43,591 nt of DNA from Fundidesulfovibrio soli. GTDB lineage: Bacteria > Desulfobacterota > Desulfovibrionia > Desulfovibrionales > Desulfovibrionaceae. This document shows, piece by piece, positions 10,289-17,878 of this stretch (the first letter of the stretch is position 1; each line of letters starts with the position of its first letter). Under the pieces are notes generated by a model, which was given only the letters and a program-made list of their open reading frames with translations, was not told where the DNA came from and did no database searches. Where the stretch lies: NCBI RefSeq assembly GCF_022808695.1, contig NZ_JAKZKW010000022.1:1-43591 (forward strand), given 5' to 3'. A program made the position numbers and the translations under genes.

Positions 10289-11013
10289 CGGCTCCCGATT
10301 CCGTCAGCCAGGCCATGTCGGACCAGCTGGCGGTGTTCCAGCACGCCGCCAACTGGAAGAAGACCCTGGTGCGCCACATCGGCCCGCACCTGGGTCCCGA
10401 CGTTTTGGAGGTGGGCGCGGGCATCGGCGGCACCACCCGCTTCCTGTGCGACGGCGGCCAGCGGCGCTGGCTCTGCCTGGAGCCGGACCCGGTGATGCAC
10501 GCCCAGCTGGCCGAGCGCGTGGCGGGCGGCGGACTGCCAGCCTGCTGCGAGGCCCGGCTGGGGGACGTGCGCTCCCTTGAGGAGGGTGAGCGCTTCGACG
10601 CCGTGCTCTACGTGGACGTGCTCGAGCACATCCTGGACGACGCGGGCGAGCTGCGCGACGCCGCCAGGCTGCTGAAGCCCGGCGGCCGCCTGGTGGTGCT
10701 GAGCCCGGCCTACCAGTTTCTCTACACGAGTTTCGACGCCGTCATCGGCCACCACAGGCGCTACACCGTGTCCACCCTGCGCAGGGCCCTCCCGCCCGGG
10801 CTCGAGACGGTGAAGCTGCACTACCTGGACAGCATGGGCTTCTTCGCCTCCCTGGGCAACCGGCTGCTGCTGCGCCAGGCCATGCCGGACCTGAAGCAGA
10901 TCCTGCTCTGGGACGGGCTGCTGGTGCGGCTCTCCCGCTTCGTGGACCCGCTGCTGCGCTACCGCGCGGGCAAGACCGTGCTCTATGTGGGCCGCCGACC
11001 CGAGGGAACATGA
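10285..11013 (+). CDS. SAM-dependent class I methyltransferase
   Basis: A 242-residue methyltransferase of the Methyltransf_11/23 type. The SAM-binding motif I is DVLEVGAGIGGTTRFL, motif II region is RFDAVLYVDVLEHI, and motif III region is LLKPGGRLVVLSPA. The GTG start at 10285 overlaps the GT2 stop (GTGA) and follows GGAAGGAGGGG; an ATG at 10315 is an alternative. It overlaps the acyltransferase gene by ATGA at 11010. Given its neighbours it may methylate a sugar, lipid or glycan, but the acceptor is not evident. Confidence 0.85.
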   Translation: MTAPDSVSQAMSDQLAVFQHAANWKKTLVRHIGPHLGPDVLEVGAGIGGTTRFLCDGGQRRWLCLEPDPVMHAQLAERVAGGGLPACCEARLGDVRSLEEGERFDAVLYVDVLEHILDDAGELRDAARLLKPGGRLVVLSPAYQFLYTSFDAVIGHHRRYTVSTLRRALPPGLETVKLHYLDSMGFFASLGNRLLLRQAMPDLKQILLWDGLLVRLSRFVDPLLRYRAGKTVLYVGRRPEGT

Positions 11014-12872
11014 CCGCCCGGACCGCCTCCGCCCGGATCTCTTCCGGCTGCCCCGCGCCCGCGGGCCGGATCAACACGGACATCGAGATCCTGCGGGCCT
11101 TCGCCATCATCATCACCGTCGTCGGCCACATCAGCAGCCACTTCGAGATCGCCGGGACCCCGCTGCGCGCCTCCATGGACGTGGTGAGCTACTGGTTCGG
11201 GGTGGACCTATTCTTCTGCATATCCGGCTACGTGATCTGCATGTCGCTCATGCGCCAGCTGCCCGAAGGCGGGCTCACCGGGGGCAACTACGCCCGGGTG
11301 GCGGTGCCCTTCTACATCCGCCGGGTATTCCGCATCCTGCCCACGGCCTGGCTCTGGCTGGGCGTGGTGGCCCTGCTGGCGGCGGCCATGCCCCAGGTGG
11401 AGGGCAAATCCTTCTTCGGGAACAGGAAGGAGGTCTACGACGGGGTGCTGGCCTCGCTGCTGTTCGTCCAGAACATCTCGCTCTGGGTCAAGCAGCACTT
11501 CGAGCCCATGACGGACATCTACTGGTCCCTCTCCCTGGAGGAGCAGTTCTACTTCGTGTTCCCGCTGGTGCTGCTGGCCCTGCCCAGGCGGCCCCTGCTC
11601 TGGGCGCTGGGCGCGGCGGCCGCCGTGCAGATATTCACGCCCAGGCCCATGTGGAGCTTCTGGTGGGCCGTGCGCAGCGACGGCCTGATCCTGGGCGTGA
11701 TGCTGGCCCTGTGCCAGGGCGGCAACCTGCACGCCAGGTTCGCCCCGCTGTTCATGGAGAACGGCGCGGTGCGGGTCGGGGCCGCGCTGCTGCTGGTGCT
11801 GCTTTCTGGCATGGCGGCACACGGGGGCTGGTTCCCCCTGGGCGTGGGCGTGCTGACGGTGTGCTCCTTCGCGCTGGTCTGGATCGCCAGCTACGACAGG
11901 GGCTGGATACTCAGCCGCAACCCGGCGGTGCGGCGGGCCCTGGTCTACGTCGGGCAGCGCTCATACGGCATCTACATCATCCACCAGCCAGCCTTCGCGC
12001 TCACGAAATATCTCTGCGCCGCGCCCTTCAAGGAACTGGTCGCGCGCATGCCCTCCCAGGCGGCCTCCTGGCTGACGCCCACGGTGTTCCTCCTGCTTTT
12101 GTTCGTCCTGGTGGAGCTCAACTTCGTGCTGCTGGAGACGCCCCTGCGCCGCTTCGGCGTGGCCCTGGCCCGCAGGCGCGCCGGACAGGCGCAGGAAGCG
12201 CCGCCCAAGGGCTTCCTGGCGGCCTGCTACGAGGCCGTGGACCCGGCGGCGCTGCGCAGGCCCCTGGCCGGGGTGGCCGTCCTGGCGCTGGTGCTGGGCG
12301 GCGGGCTGGGCGGGCTCAAGCTCACGGACGCAGTCCGGGAGGAGTGGACCCGCCGCAAGATCGAGCGCGCCCTCACGGATGTCTCGTTCGACCTGTTCAC
12401 CTTGCCGGAGTACCTCAAGAACCACGTCAAGACGGCTGGCTTCAGCTTCGTGGAGAAGGACGGCCGGACAGGGGAGCCCTTCGTCTGGCTGGAAGGGCCG
12501 GAGGCCATCTTCGCCTTCATCTCCAACCAGGAGAAGCTGGTGACGCTGGAGCTTGGCCTGGTCAACGTCATCGAGGGCCAGGGCGTCACCGTGGACGTCA
12601 ACGGCCAGAAGACCGTGCGCCTGGACTTTTCCGCCGGGCAGGGGGGCAACAGGGTGCAGCTCGAGCCCCTGGTCTTCACCGTCAGGCCGGGCCTGAACCA
12701 GGTGATCATCACCCCCAGGCTCTGGAACGGCAACGGGGCCACCCTCGGGGAGGGCGAGAAGCGGACCCTGGCCGTCATGGCCTCGCGCTTCCGGCTGACC
12801 CCGGCCGTCGTCCAGACGCAGGGGCAGGCGCAGGGCCAGAACCAGGGCCAGAACCGGGGCGGAGGAGGGTAG
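11010..12872 (+). CDS. Acyltransferase family 3 (OafA-like) with extra C-terminal domain
   Basis: A 620-residue membrane O-acyltransferase. The acyltransferase-3 core (about 1-395) has the N-terminal TDIEILRAFAIIITVVGH motif with the catalytic His, the FGVDLFFCISGYVI segment and YWSLSLEEQFYFVFPL, with about ten TM segments. This family O-acylates sugars of lipopolysaccharide, peptidoglycan or exopolysaccharide. A further hydrophobic segment at about 415-435 leads to a soluble domain (about 440-600) with a beta-rich appearance, for which I recognise no family. The end is a short Gln/Gly repeat (GQAQGQNQGQNRGGGG). The gene is coupled to the methyltransferase by ATGA and sits 4 bp before the helicase-nuclease gene. 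Confidence 0.85.
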   Translation: MTARTASARISSGCPAPAGRINTDIEILRAFAIIITVVGHISSHFEIAGTPLRASMDVVSYWFGVDLFFCISGYVICMSLMRQLPEGGLTGGNYARVAVPFYIRRVFRILPTAWLWLGVVALLAAAMPQVEGKSFFGNRKEVYDGVLASLLFVQNISLWVKQHFEPMTDIYWSLSLEEQFYFVFPLVLLALPRRPLLWALGAAAAVQIFTPRPMWSFWWAVRSDGLILGVMLALCQGGNLHARFAPLFMENGAVRVGAALLLVLLSGMAAHGGWFPLGVGVLTVCSFALVWIASYDRGWILSRNPAVRRALVYVGQRSYGIYIIHQPAFALTKYLCAAPFKELVARMPSQAASWLTPTVFLLLLFVLVELNFVLLETPLRRFGVALARRRAGQAQEAPPKGFLAACYEAVDPAALRRPLAGVAVLALVLGGGLGGLKLTDAVREEWTRRKIERALTDVSFDLFTLPEYLKNHVKTAGFSFVEKDGRTGEPFVWLEGPEAIFAFISNQEKLVTLELGLVNVIEGQGVTVDVNGQKTVRLDFSAGQGGNRVQLEPLVFTVRPGLNQVIITPRLWNGNGATLGEGEKRTLAVMASRFRLTPAVVQTQGQAQGQNQGQNRGGGG

Positions 12873-12876
12873 GGCG

Positions 12877-15801
12877 GTGGCCGACCCAGGCATCACCCCC
12901 GAGGCGGCCGCTGATCCACAGCGCGACGTGGGCGAGTACGTGGCCGCGCTCAAGGCCTCCGAGCGCCTGGGCCAGAGCATCTGCCACCACAGGATCATCC
13001 CGGCCCGCCCGGCCGAATACGGCGAACCCGCCCGCCCGCTCTCCCGCGCGTTGCGCGAGATGCTGGCCGCCCAGGGCATCGACAGGCTCTACTCCCACCA
13101 GGCCCTGGCCATGTCACTGTCCCGGGCCGGGCGCAACGTGTGTTCGGCCACGCCCACGGCCTCGGGCAAAACGCTTACCTACACCCTGCCCGTGCTGGAG
13201 GAGCTGCTGGCCAACCCCGGCAGCCGGGCGCTGTACCTCTTCCCGCTCAAGGCCCTGGCCCAGGATCAGCTGCGCGCCTTCCAGGAGCTCACGGCCCTGC
13301 TGCCGCCCTCGGCCAGGCCCAGCGTGGCCGTGTACGACGGCGACACCACCCCCTACCAGCGCAAGAAGCTGCGCGCCGAGCCGCCCCGGGTGCTCATCAC
13401 CAACCCGGAGATGCTTCACCTCTCCATCCTGCCCCACCACGAGACCTGGGCCACCTTCCTGGCCGGGCTCTCCCACGTGGTTGTGGACGAGGTGCACACC
13501 TACCGGGGCGTCATGGGCTCGCACATGGCCCACGTGTTCCGCAGGCTGCGGCGCGTGTGCGAACGCTTCGGGGCCGCGCCCGCGCACATCTTCTGTTCGG
13601 CCACCATCGGCAATCCGGGCGAGCTGTGCCAGGCCCTCACCGGCCTGCCCGTGGAGGTGGTGGGCCAGTCCGGCGCGCCCTCGGGCAGGCGGCACTTCCT
13701 GTTCGTGAACCCCCTGCAGGGCGCGGCGCACACGGCCATCATGCTGCTCAAGGCCGCCCTTGCCCGGGAGCTGCGCACCATCGTGTACTGCCAGTCCCGC
13801 AAGATGACGGAGCTGGTGGCCCTGTGGGCCGCCGAGAAGGCCGGGGCCATGGCCCCGCGCATCAGCGCCTACCGCTCGGGCTTCCTGCCGGAGGAGCGCC
13901 GCGAGATCGAATCGCGCATGGCCTCGGGCGAGCTGCTGGCCGTGATCTCCACCTCGGCCCTGGAGCTGGGCATCGACATCGGCGGGCTGGATCTGTGCGT
14001 CATGGCCGGATACCCGGGCACGGTGATGTCCACCTGGCAGCGCGGGGGCAGGGTGGGGCGCTCCATGCGCGAATCCGCCGTGATCCTGGTGGCCGGGGAG
14101 GACGCCCTGGACCAGTACTTCATGAACCACCCCGAGGATTTCTTCGACCGGCCCCCCGAGTCCGCCGTGGTCAACCCGGACAACCCCGCCATCCTGGCCC
14201 GGCACCTGGAGTGCGCCGCCGCCGAGCTGGCCCTGCGCCCGGGCGAGCCCTACCTGGCGGGCGAGGCCATGCGGAAGGGCGTGCGCGAGCTGGAGGCCAA
14301 GGGCAAGCTGCTGCTGGACGCCCAGGGCGAGCGCATCCACAGCGCGCGCAAGGCCCCGCACCGCGACGTGGACCTGCGCGGCTCCGGCGGGCGCTACCAC
14401 ATCGAGACCACGGCGGGCGTGAGCATCGGCTTCATGGACGAGCACCGCGCCTTCCGCGAGACCCACCCCGGCGCGGTCTACCTGCACCGGGGCGTGAGCT
14501 ACGTGGTGGAGACGCTCTCCCTGGGCGACCGCCTGGCCCGCGTGGAGCCCAGGCAGGTGGACTACTACACCCGCACCCGGGGGCAGAAGAGCACCGAGAT
14601 ACTCGAGGTGACGGACCAGACCGTGGTCTTCGGGGCGCGGGTTGGCTTCGGGCGGCTCAAGGTCACGGAGCAGATCACCGGGTTCGAGCGGCGCAAGGCG
14701 CGCGGCGGGCAGATGCTCAACATCGTGCCCCTGGACCTGCCGCCCATGACCTTCGAGACGGAAGGGCTCTGGCTGGAGATCCCCCGCCCCGTGCAGGACG
14801 AAACCGAGCGCAGGCTCTTCCACTTCATGGGCGGCATCCACGCCCTGGAGCACGCGGCCATCGGCATCCTGCCGCTGCTCGCCATGGCGGACCGCAACGA
14901 CATCGGCGGCATCTCCACGCCCCTGCACGCCCAGCTGGGGCGCGCGGCGGTGTTCATCTACGACGGCGTGCCCGGGGGCGTGGGGCTCACCCGCCAGGCC
15001 TTCCTGCGCGCCGGGGAGCTCATCGAGCGAACGCTCTCCGTGATCGCCTCCTGCGGCTGCGAGAACGGCTGCCCCTCCTGCGTGCACTCGCCCAAGTGCG
15101 GCTCGGGCAACCGGCCCATAGACAAGGTGGCGGCCCAGTTCGTGGCCGAGGCCGTCATCCGGGGCGTGCCCGAGACCACCGAGGCCTTCGCCGTGGAGAC
15201 CGTGAGCGGCGGGGACGCCCCCGCCGAGGAAGCGGCGCACAGCGAGGGGGGCGAGGCCCCGCGCCCGGAGCGCTTCGTGGTCTTCGACCTGGAGACCCAG
15301 CTCTCCGCCCAGGAGGTGGGCGGCTGGCACAACGCCCGCAAGATGCGCGTGAGCGTGGGCGTGGTCTACGACTCGGCCCTGAACGACTTCCTGGTCTTCC
15401 GTGAGGACCGGATGGACGAGCTGCTTGCGGCCCTGCGCCAGGCCGACCTGGTGGTGGGCTTCAACTCCCGCCGCTTCGACTACGAGGTGCTGCGCGGCTA
15501 CACGGACATGGACTTCTCCGCCCTGCCCACCCTGGACATGCTGGAGCACATCACCAAACGCCTGAGCGTGCGCATCTCGCTGGACACCCTGGCCCAGGCC
15601 ACCCTGGGCGCGGGCAAGACCGCCGGCGGCCTGCAGGCCCTGGAGTGGTGGAAGCAGGGCAAGGTGGAGGAGATCACCCGCTACTGCAGGGACGACGTGG
15701 CCATCACGCGAGACCTCTACATCTTCGGGCGCGACAACGGCTTCCTGCTCTACCGCAACAAGGCGGGCAAGTTGGTGCGTTGCCCGGTGAGCTGGCGCTG
15801 A
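12877..15801 (+). CDS. MrfA-type DExH helicase fused to MrfB-type DEDDy exonuclease
   Basis: A 974-residue two-enzyme protein. The N-terminal part is an SF2 helicase of the MrfA/YprA family: Walker A K98 in TPTASGKT, DEVH box at 204-207, motif III CSATIGNP, motif VI QRGGRVGRS. The DUF1998-type region (about 640-760) carries the family's cysteines C726, C728, C732, C735 and C741. After a Glu/Ala-rich linker (about 775-798) comes a DnaQ-like exonuclease domain with D804/E806 (FDLET), D868 (FNSRRFDYEVL) and Y936/D940 (YCRDDV), the DEDDy pattern of MrfB/YprB. In Bacillus subtilis MrfA and MrfB are separate proteins in mitomycin C damage repair; here they are one chain. The GTG start at 12877 follows GGAGGAGGG. 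Confidence 0.9.
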   Translation: MADPGITPEAAADPQRDVGEYVAALKASERLGQSICHHRIIPARPAEYGEPARPLSRALREMLAAQGIDRLYSHQALAMSLSRAGRNVCSATPTASGKTLTYTLPVLEELLANPGSRALYLFPLKALAQDQLRAFQELTALLPPSARPSVAVYDGDTTPYQRKKLRAEPPRVLITNPEMLHLSILPHHETWATFLAGLSHVVVDEVHTYRGVMGSHMAHVFRRLRRVCERFGAAPAHIFCSATIGNPGELCQALTGLPVEVVGQSGAPSGRRHFLFVNPLQGAAHTAIMLLKAALARELRTIVYCQSRKMTELVALWAAEKAGAMAPRISAYRSGFLPEERREIESRMASGELLAVISTSALELGIDIGGLDLCVMAGYPGTVMSTWQRGGRVGRSMRESAVILVAGEDALDQYFMNHPEDFFDRPPESAVVNPDNPAILARHLECAAAELALRPGEPYLAGEAMRKGVRELEAKGKLLLDAQGERIHSARKAPHRDVDLRGSGGRYHIETTAGVSIGFMDEHRAFRETHPGAVYLHRGVSYVVETLSLGDRLARVEPRQVDYYTRTRGQKSTEILEVTDQTVVFGARVGFGRLKVTEQITGFERRKARGGQMLNIVPLDLPPMTFETEGLWLEIPRPVQDETERRLFHFMGGIHALEHAAIGILPLLAMADRNDIGGISTPLHAQLGRAAVFIYDGVPGGVGLTRQAFLRAGELIERTLSVIASCGCENGCPSCVHSPKCGSGNRPIDKVAAQFVAEAVIRGVPETTEAFAVETVSGGDAPAEEAAHSEGGEAPRPERFVVFDLETQLSAQEVGGWHNARKMRVSVGVVYDSALNDFLVFREDRMDELLAALRQADLVVGFNSRRFDYEVLRGYTDMDFSALPTLDMLEHITKRLSVRISLDTLAQATLGAGKTAGGLQALEWWKQGKVEEITRYCRDDVAITRDLYIFGRDNGFLLYRNKAGKLVRCPVSWR

Positions 15802-16143
15802 GATCCGAGCGAAGCCGGATGGGAGACCGGAGGGCGCAGCCCTTGGGCCTCGGGAGGCTCAACCGGAGCCGAATCAGAAAGGGGGATGCCTCCGGCGGCC
15901 AAAGGAACTTCGTTCCTTTGGAATCCTTTTCCGCTTCGCTTCCAGAGCGCCAATATGGCCTTTGAACGGGAGCCGGAAGGCGTCCATGCCCCTTTCGAGG
16001 GGCGGAGGCGGCCAAATTCTCTTCAAGAGGGACACTCCGGCCCCTTGCTCGCTTGTCAAGAATGCGCCGACGCGCTAGGCTTGAGCGTCGTCGCAACTTG
16101 GCCGCCCACCGGGCGGCCCCATCCGCAATGAGGATTGTGTCCG
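15802..16143. other. Intergenic region between helicase gene and rrf2-like gene
   Basis: About 340 bp with no gene I can support. It holds copy 2 of the hairpin element (15886-15926), several further short GC-rich stem-loops up to about 16060, and presumably the promoter of the Rrf2-type gene. I could not pick a convincing -35/-10 pair. Confidence 0.5.
15886..15926 (+). terminator. Dispersed terminator-like hairpin element, copy 2 (downstream of helicase gene)
   Basis: Starts ATGCCTCCGGCGG and forms a hairpin with 10-bp arms CCAAAGGAAC/GTTCCTTTGG (15899-15921), followed by AATCCTTTT. It is 41 nt long like copy 1 at 196-236. Relative to copy 1, the arm bases GGGAG/CTCCC have become GGAAC/GTTCC, so pairing is kept. 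The short T-run fits an intrinsic terminator for the long plus-strand block ending at 15801. Confidence 0.65.
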
Positions 16144-16593
16144 ATGAAACTGACCACGCGTAGCCGCTATGGGACCAGGATGCTGCTCGATCTGGCTCAG
16201 CACGGCGCCGGAGGGCCTGTTCGCGTCAGCGAGATCGCCCAGCGCCAGGGAATTTCCGTGAAATACCTTGAGAAGCTGTCGCGTATGCTCAAGAAGGCCG
16301 GGCTGATCCGCAGCATGCGCGGCTCCAAGGGCGGGCACCTGCTGGCCAAGTCCGCCGCCGAAATCTCCATGGGCGAGATCGTGCGCGCCCTGGAGGGCGA
16401 CCTCAACCTCGTCACCTGCTGGACCGAACGCACCAGCTGCCCCCGCCTGAAGACCTGCCCCACCAGCAAGCTCTGGCAGGAGGTCAGCAAGGCCCTGCTG
16501 GAACGGCTGGACTCCATGACCCTCGAAGAACTGCTGGCCTCCAGCGCCTCGGACGACAGCCTGCCCGCCTGCGGCAGCCACCGCCTGAGCTGA
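16144..16593 (+). CDS. Rrf2 family transcriptional regulator (Fe-S type)
   Basis: A 149-residue Rrf2-family repressor/activator. The N-terminal winged helix has MKLTTRSRYGTRMLLDLA and a recognition helix ISVKYLEKLSRMLKKAGLI. A wing SMRGSKGGHLLA follows. C92, C99 and C105 in TCWTERTSCPRLKTC match the three-cysteine [2Fe-2S] ligand region of IscR/NsrR-type members, so it probably senses redox, NO or iron-sulfur status. The ATG at 16144 follows AGGA; a TTG nine bases earlier is not used in my call. The family takes its name from the rrf2 gene of the Desulfovibrio vulgaris hmc operon, and here it again sits next to Hmc-like redox genes, which makes that cluster its likely target. Confidence 0.88.
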   Translation: MKLTTRSRYGTRMLLDLAQHGAGGPVRVSEIAQRQGISVKYLEKLSRMLKKAGLIRSMRGSKGGHLLAKSAAEISMGEIVRALEGDLNLVTCWTERTSCPRLKTCPTSKLWQEVSKALLERLDSMTLEELLASSASDDSLPACGSHRLS

Positions 16594-16623
16594 CCGCCCG
16601 GGCACGTTCCTGAGTCGTTTTCC

Positions 16624-16667
16624 GGCCGCGCGGCCTGCCCTGACCGGGCCGGGCCGCGCGGCCTTTT
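16624..16667 (+). terminator. Intrinsic terminator downstream of the Rrf2-type gene
   Basis: A 12-bp GC-only stem formed by GGCCGCGCGGCC at 16624-16635 and again at 16652-16663 (self-complementary arms), closing on a TTTT run at 16664-16667. It lies 31 bp after the rrf2-type stop codon, so the regulator is probably transcribed separately from the redox genes. Confidence 0.75.
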
Positions 16668-16947
16668 GCTTGCCCGCCCACCCGCCCCGTGAAGCGCTTC
16701 CGGGGTGCAAATCCTCCCTGGATGGGGACGTCCCGCCGTGATCCCCTTCCCCTGCCCCGCCGTGTTTCCCGTGACCGGCCTTTTGCCTCCCCTGTGCCAA
16801 GATAGGAATTGGATGCAACAGACATGTTACATCGTTCACAAATAATCGCATGTTTTGGAATTCTGGCACTTAAATCATGACCGCCAAGGTATGAATTGAT
16901 GTATAAGCATTGGTTCTATCCCTCTGCGTTGGTAGAGAAGCATCGAC

Positions 16948-16982
16948 TTGACAGTGTTCCTGCATGGATGTAGGGCCTACAT
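16948..16982 (+). promoter_or_regulatory. Candidate promoter with overlapping palindromic operator for redox operon part 1
   Basis: A perfect -35 TTGACA (16948-16953) is followed by 17 nt and a poor -10 TAGGGC (16971-16976). The -10 lies inside the palindrome ATGTAGG-G-CCTACAT (16968-16982, 7-bp arms). A good -35 with a weak -10 buried in a palindrome is the layout of a regulated promoter. The adjacent Rrf2-type protein is the obvious candidate ligand, but this is inference. The 5' leader would be about 230 nt. Confidence 0.45.
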
Positions 16983-17214
16983 GCTTGGTAAAAGTATGCG
17001 CTCACTGGAGTGAACCCGATTCATATTGCGGCGTTAAGGCCGCGGGGGCAATCCGGTCCACTTCGGGATCAATAGCGCAGCAGACGCCGGGGCCACGGCC
17101 CGGGGCGTTCATTCGGAAGGACTGACACCGGCCCGGGGGGGTCGGAAAAGTTGGGGCCGGGTGCTTTCGACCCGGCAGGTGTCGCAGGTCCATCATTTTC
17201 ACCAAGGAGATGCC

Positions 17215-17865
17215 ATGTACGCATTTGTGAACGGCCCGTTGGTATGGATTGCCTTCGCCGTGTTCATCCTGGGCAGCATCTGGCAAATTGCCGCGCTCTA
17301 CAGGATGTCCAAGCGGACGGATAAGGTGTTCTACAACCACTACAACTCCGGCGCTGCAGCCAGTTCCGTCATCAACTGGCTGATTCCCTTCGGCTCCCAC
17401 AGCTGGCGGGAGCATCCCGGCTTCACCGTGCTCACCTTCGCCTTCCACATCTGCCTTCTGGCCGCTCCCATCTTCGCCCTTGGTCACTCGGCCACCCTGG
17501 CCTTCAATTTGAACATCTCCTGGCCGAACCTTCCTGACTCCCTGGTGGACACGCTGACCCTGGTCTTCATGGCCGCCGCCGCCGGCATCCTGATCCGCCG
17601 CTTCGTGGTGCCCCAGGTGCGCATCGTCACCGAGCCCAAGGACATCGTGGTCTGGGCCATCACCGTGCTGCCTTTCGTCACCGGCTACATGGCCGCCCAC
17701 AAGATGCTCCTGGACCCCGACACCATGCTCCTGCTCCACGCGCTGACGGGTTGCCTGATGCTCATCTGCATTCCGTTCACGAAGCTGGCCCATGTGTTCC
17801 TGTTCTTCATGAGTCGCGCCTTTATCGGTAGCGAATTCGCCCGCCGCGGCACCAAGACCTGGTAG
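17215..17865 (+). CDS. NarI-like membrane cytochrome b subunit (HmcE/TmcC/DsrM-type)
   Basis: A 216-residue membrane protein of the nitrate reductase gamma-subunit superfamily, expected to carry b haems and exchange electrons with menaquinone. About five or six TM segments are seen, with histidines placed for haem ligation (HICLLAAPIFALGHS and LLLHALTGCLMLICIPFTKLAH). Length matches HmcE and TmcC (about 220) rather than the longer DsrM of DsrMKJOP. The ATG at 17215 follows AAGGAG. It is the first gene of an operon with the HdrD-like protein 13 bp downstream. In such complexes this subunit and the HdrD-like one work as a pair facing the cytoplasm. Confidence 0.82.
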   Translation: MYAFVNGPLVWIAFAVFILGSIWQIAALYRMSKRTDKVFYNHYNSGAAASSVINWLIPFGSHSWREHPGFTVLTFAFHICLLAAPIFALGHSATLAFNLNISWPNLPDSLVDTLTLVFMAAAAGILIRRFVVPQVRIVTEPKDIVVWAITVLPFVTGYMAAHKMLLDPDTMLLLHALTGCLMLICIPFTKLAHVFLFFMSRAFIGSEFARRGTKTW

Positions 17866-17878
17866 GAGGTAAGCCACC

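Larger units (their letters stand above)
16594..17214. other. Intergenic region: rrf2 terminator and redox operon promoter/leader
   Basis: About 620 bp without a gene. In order it holds an intrinsic terminator (16624-16667), an AT-richer stretch (about 16790-16940), a candidate sigma70 promoter with a palindrome on its -10 (16948-16982), and a GC-rich leader of about 200 nt with several possible stem-loops ending in an AAGGAG site before 17215. Confidence 0.5.

Noticed and set aside
16864-16878. TGGCAC as a sigma54 -24 element upstream of the redox operon
   Set aside because: At the correct distance the -12 position reads TCAT, lacking the required GC.
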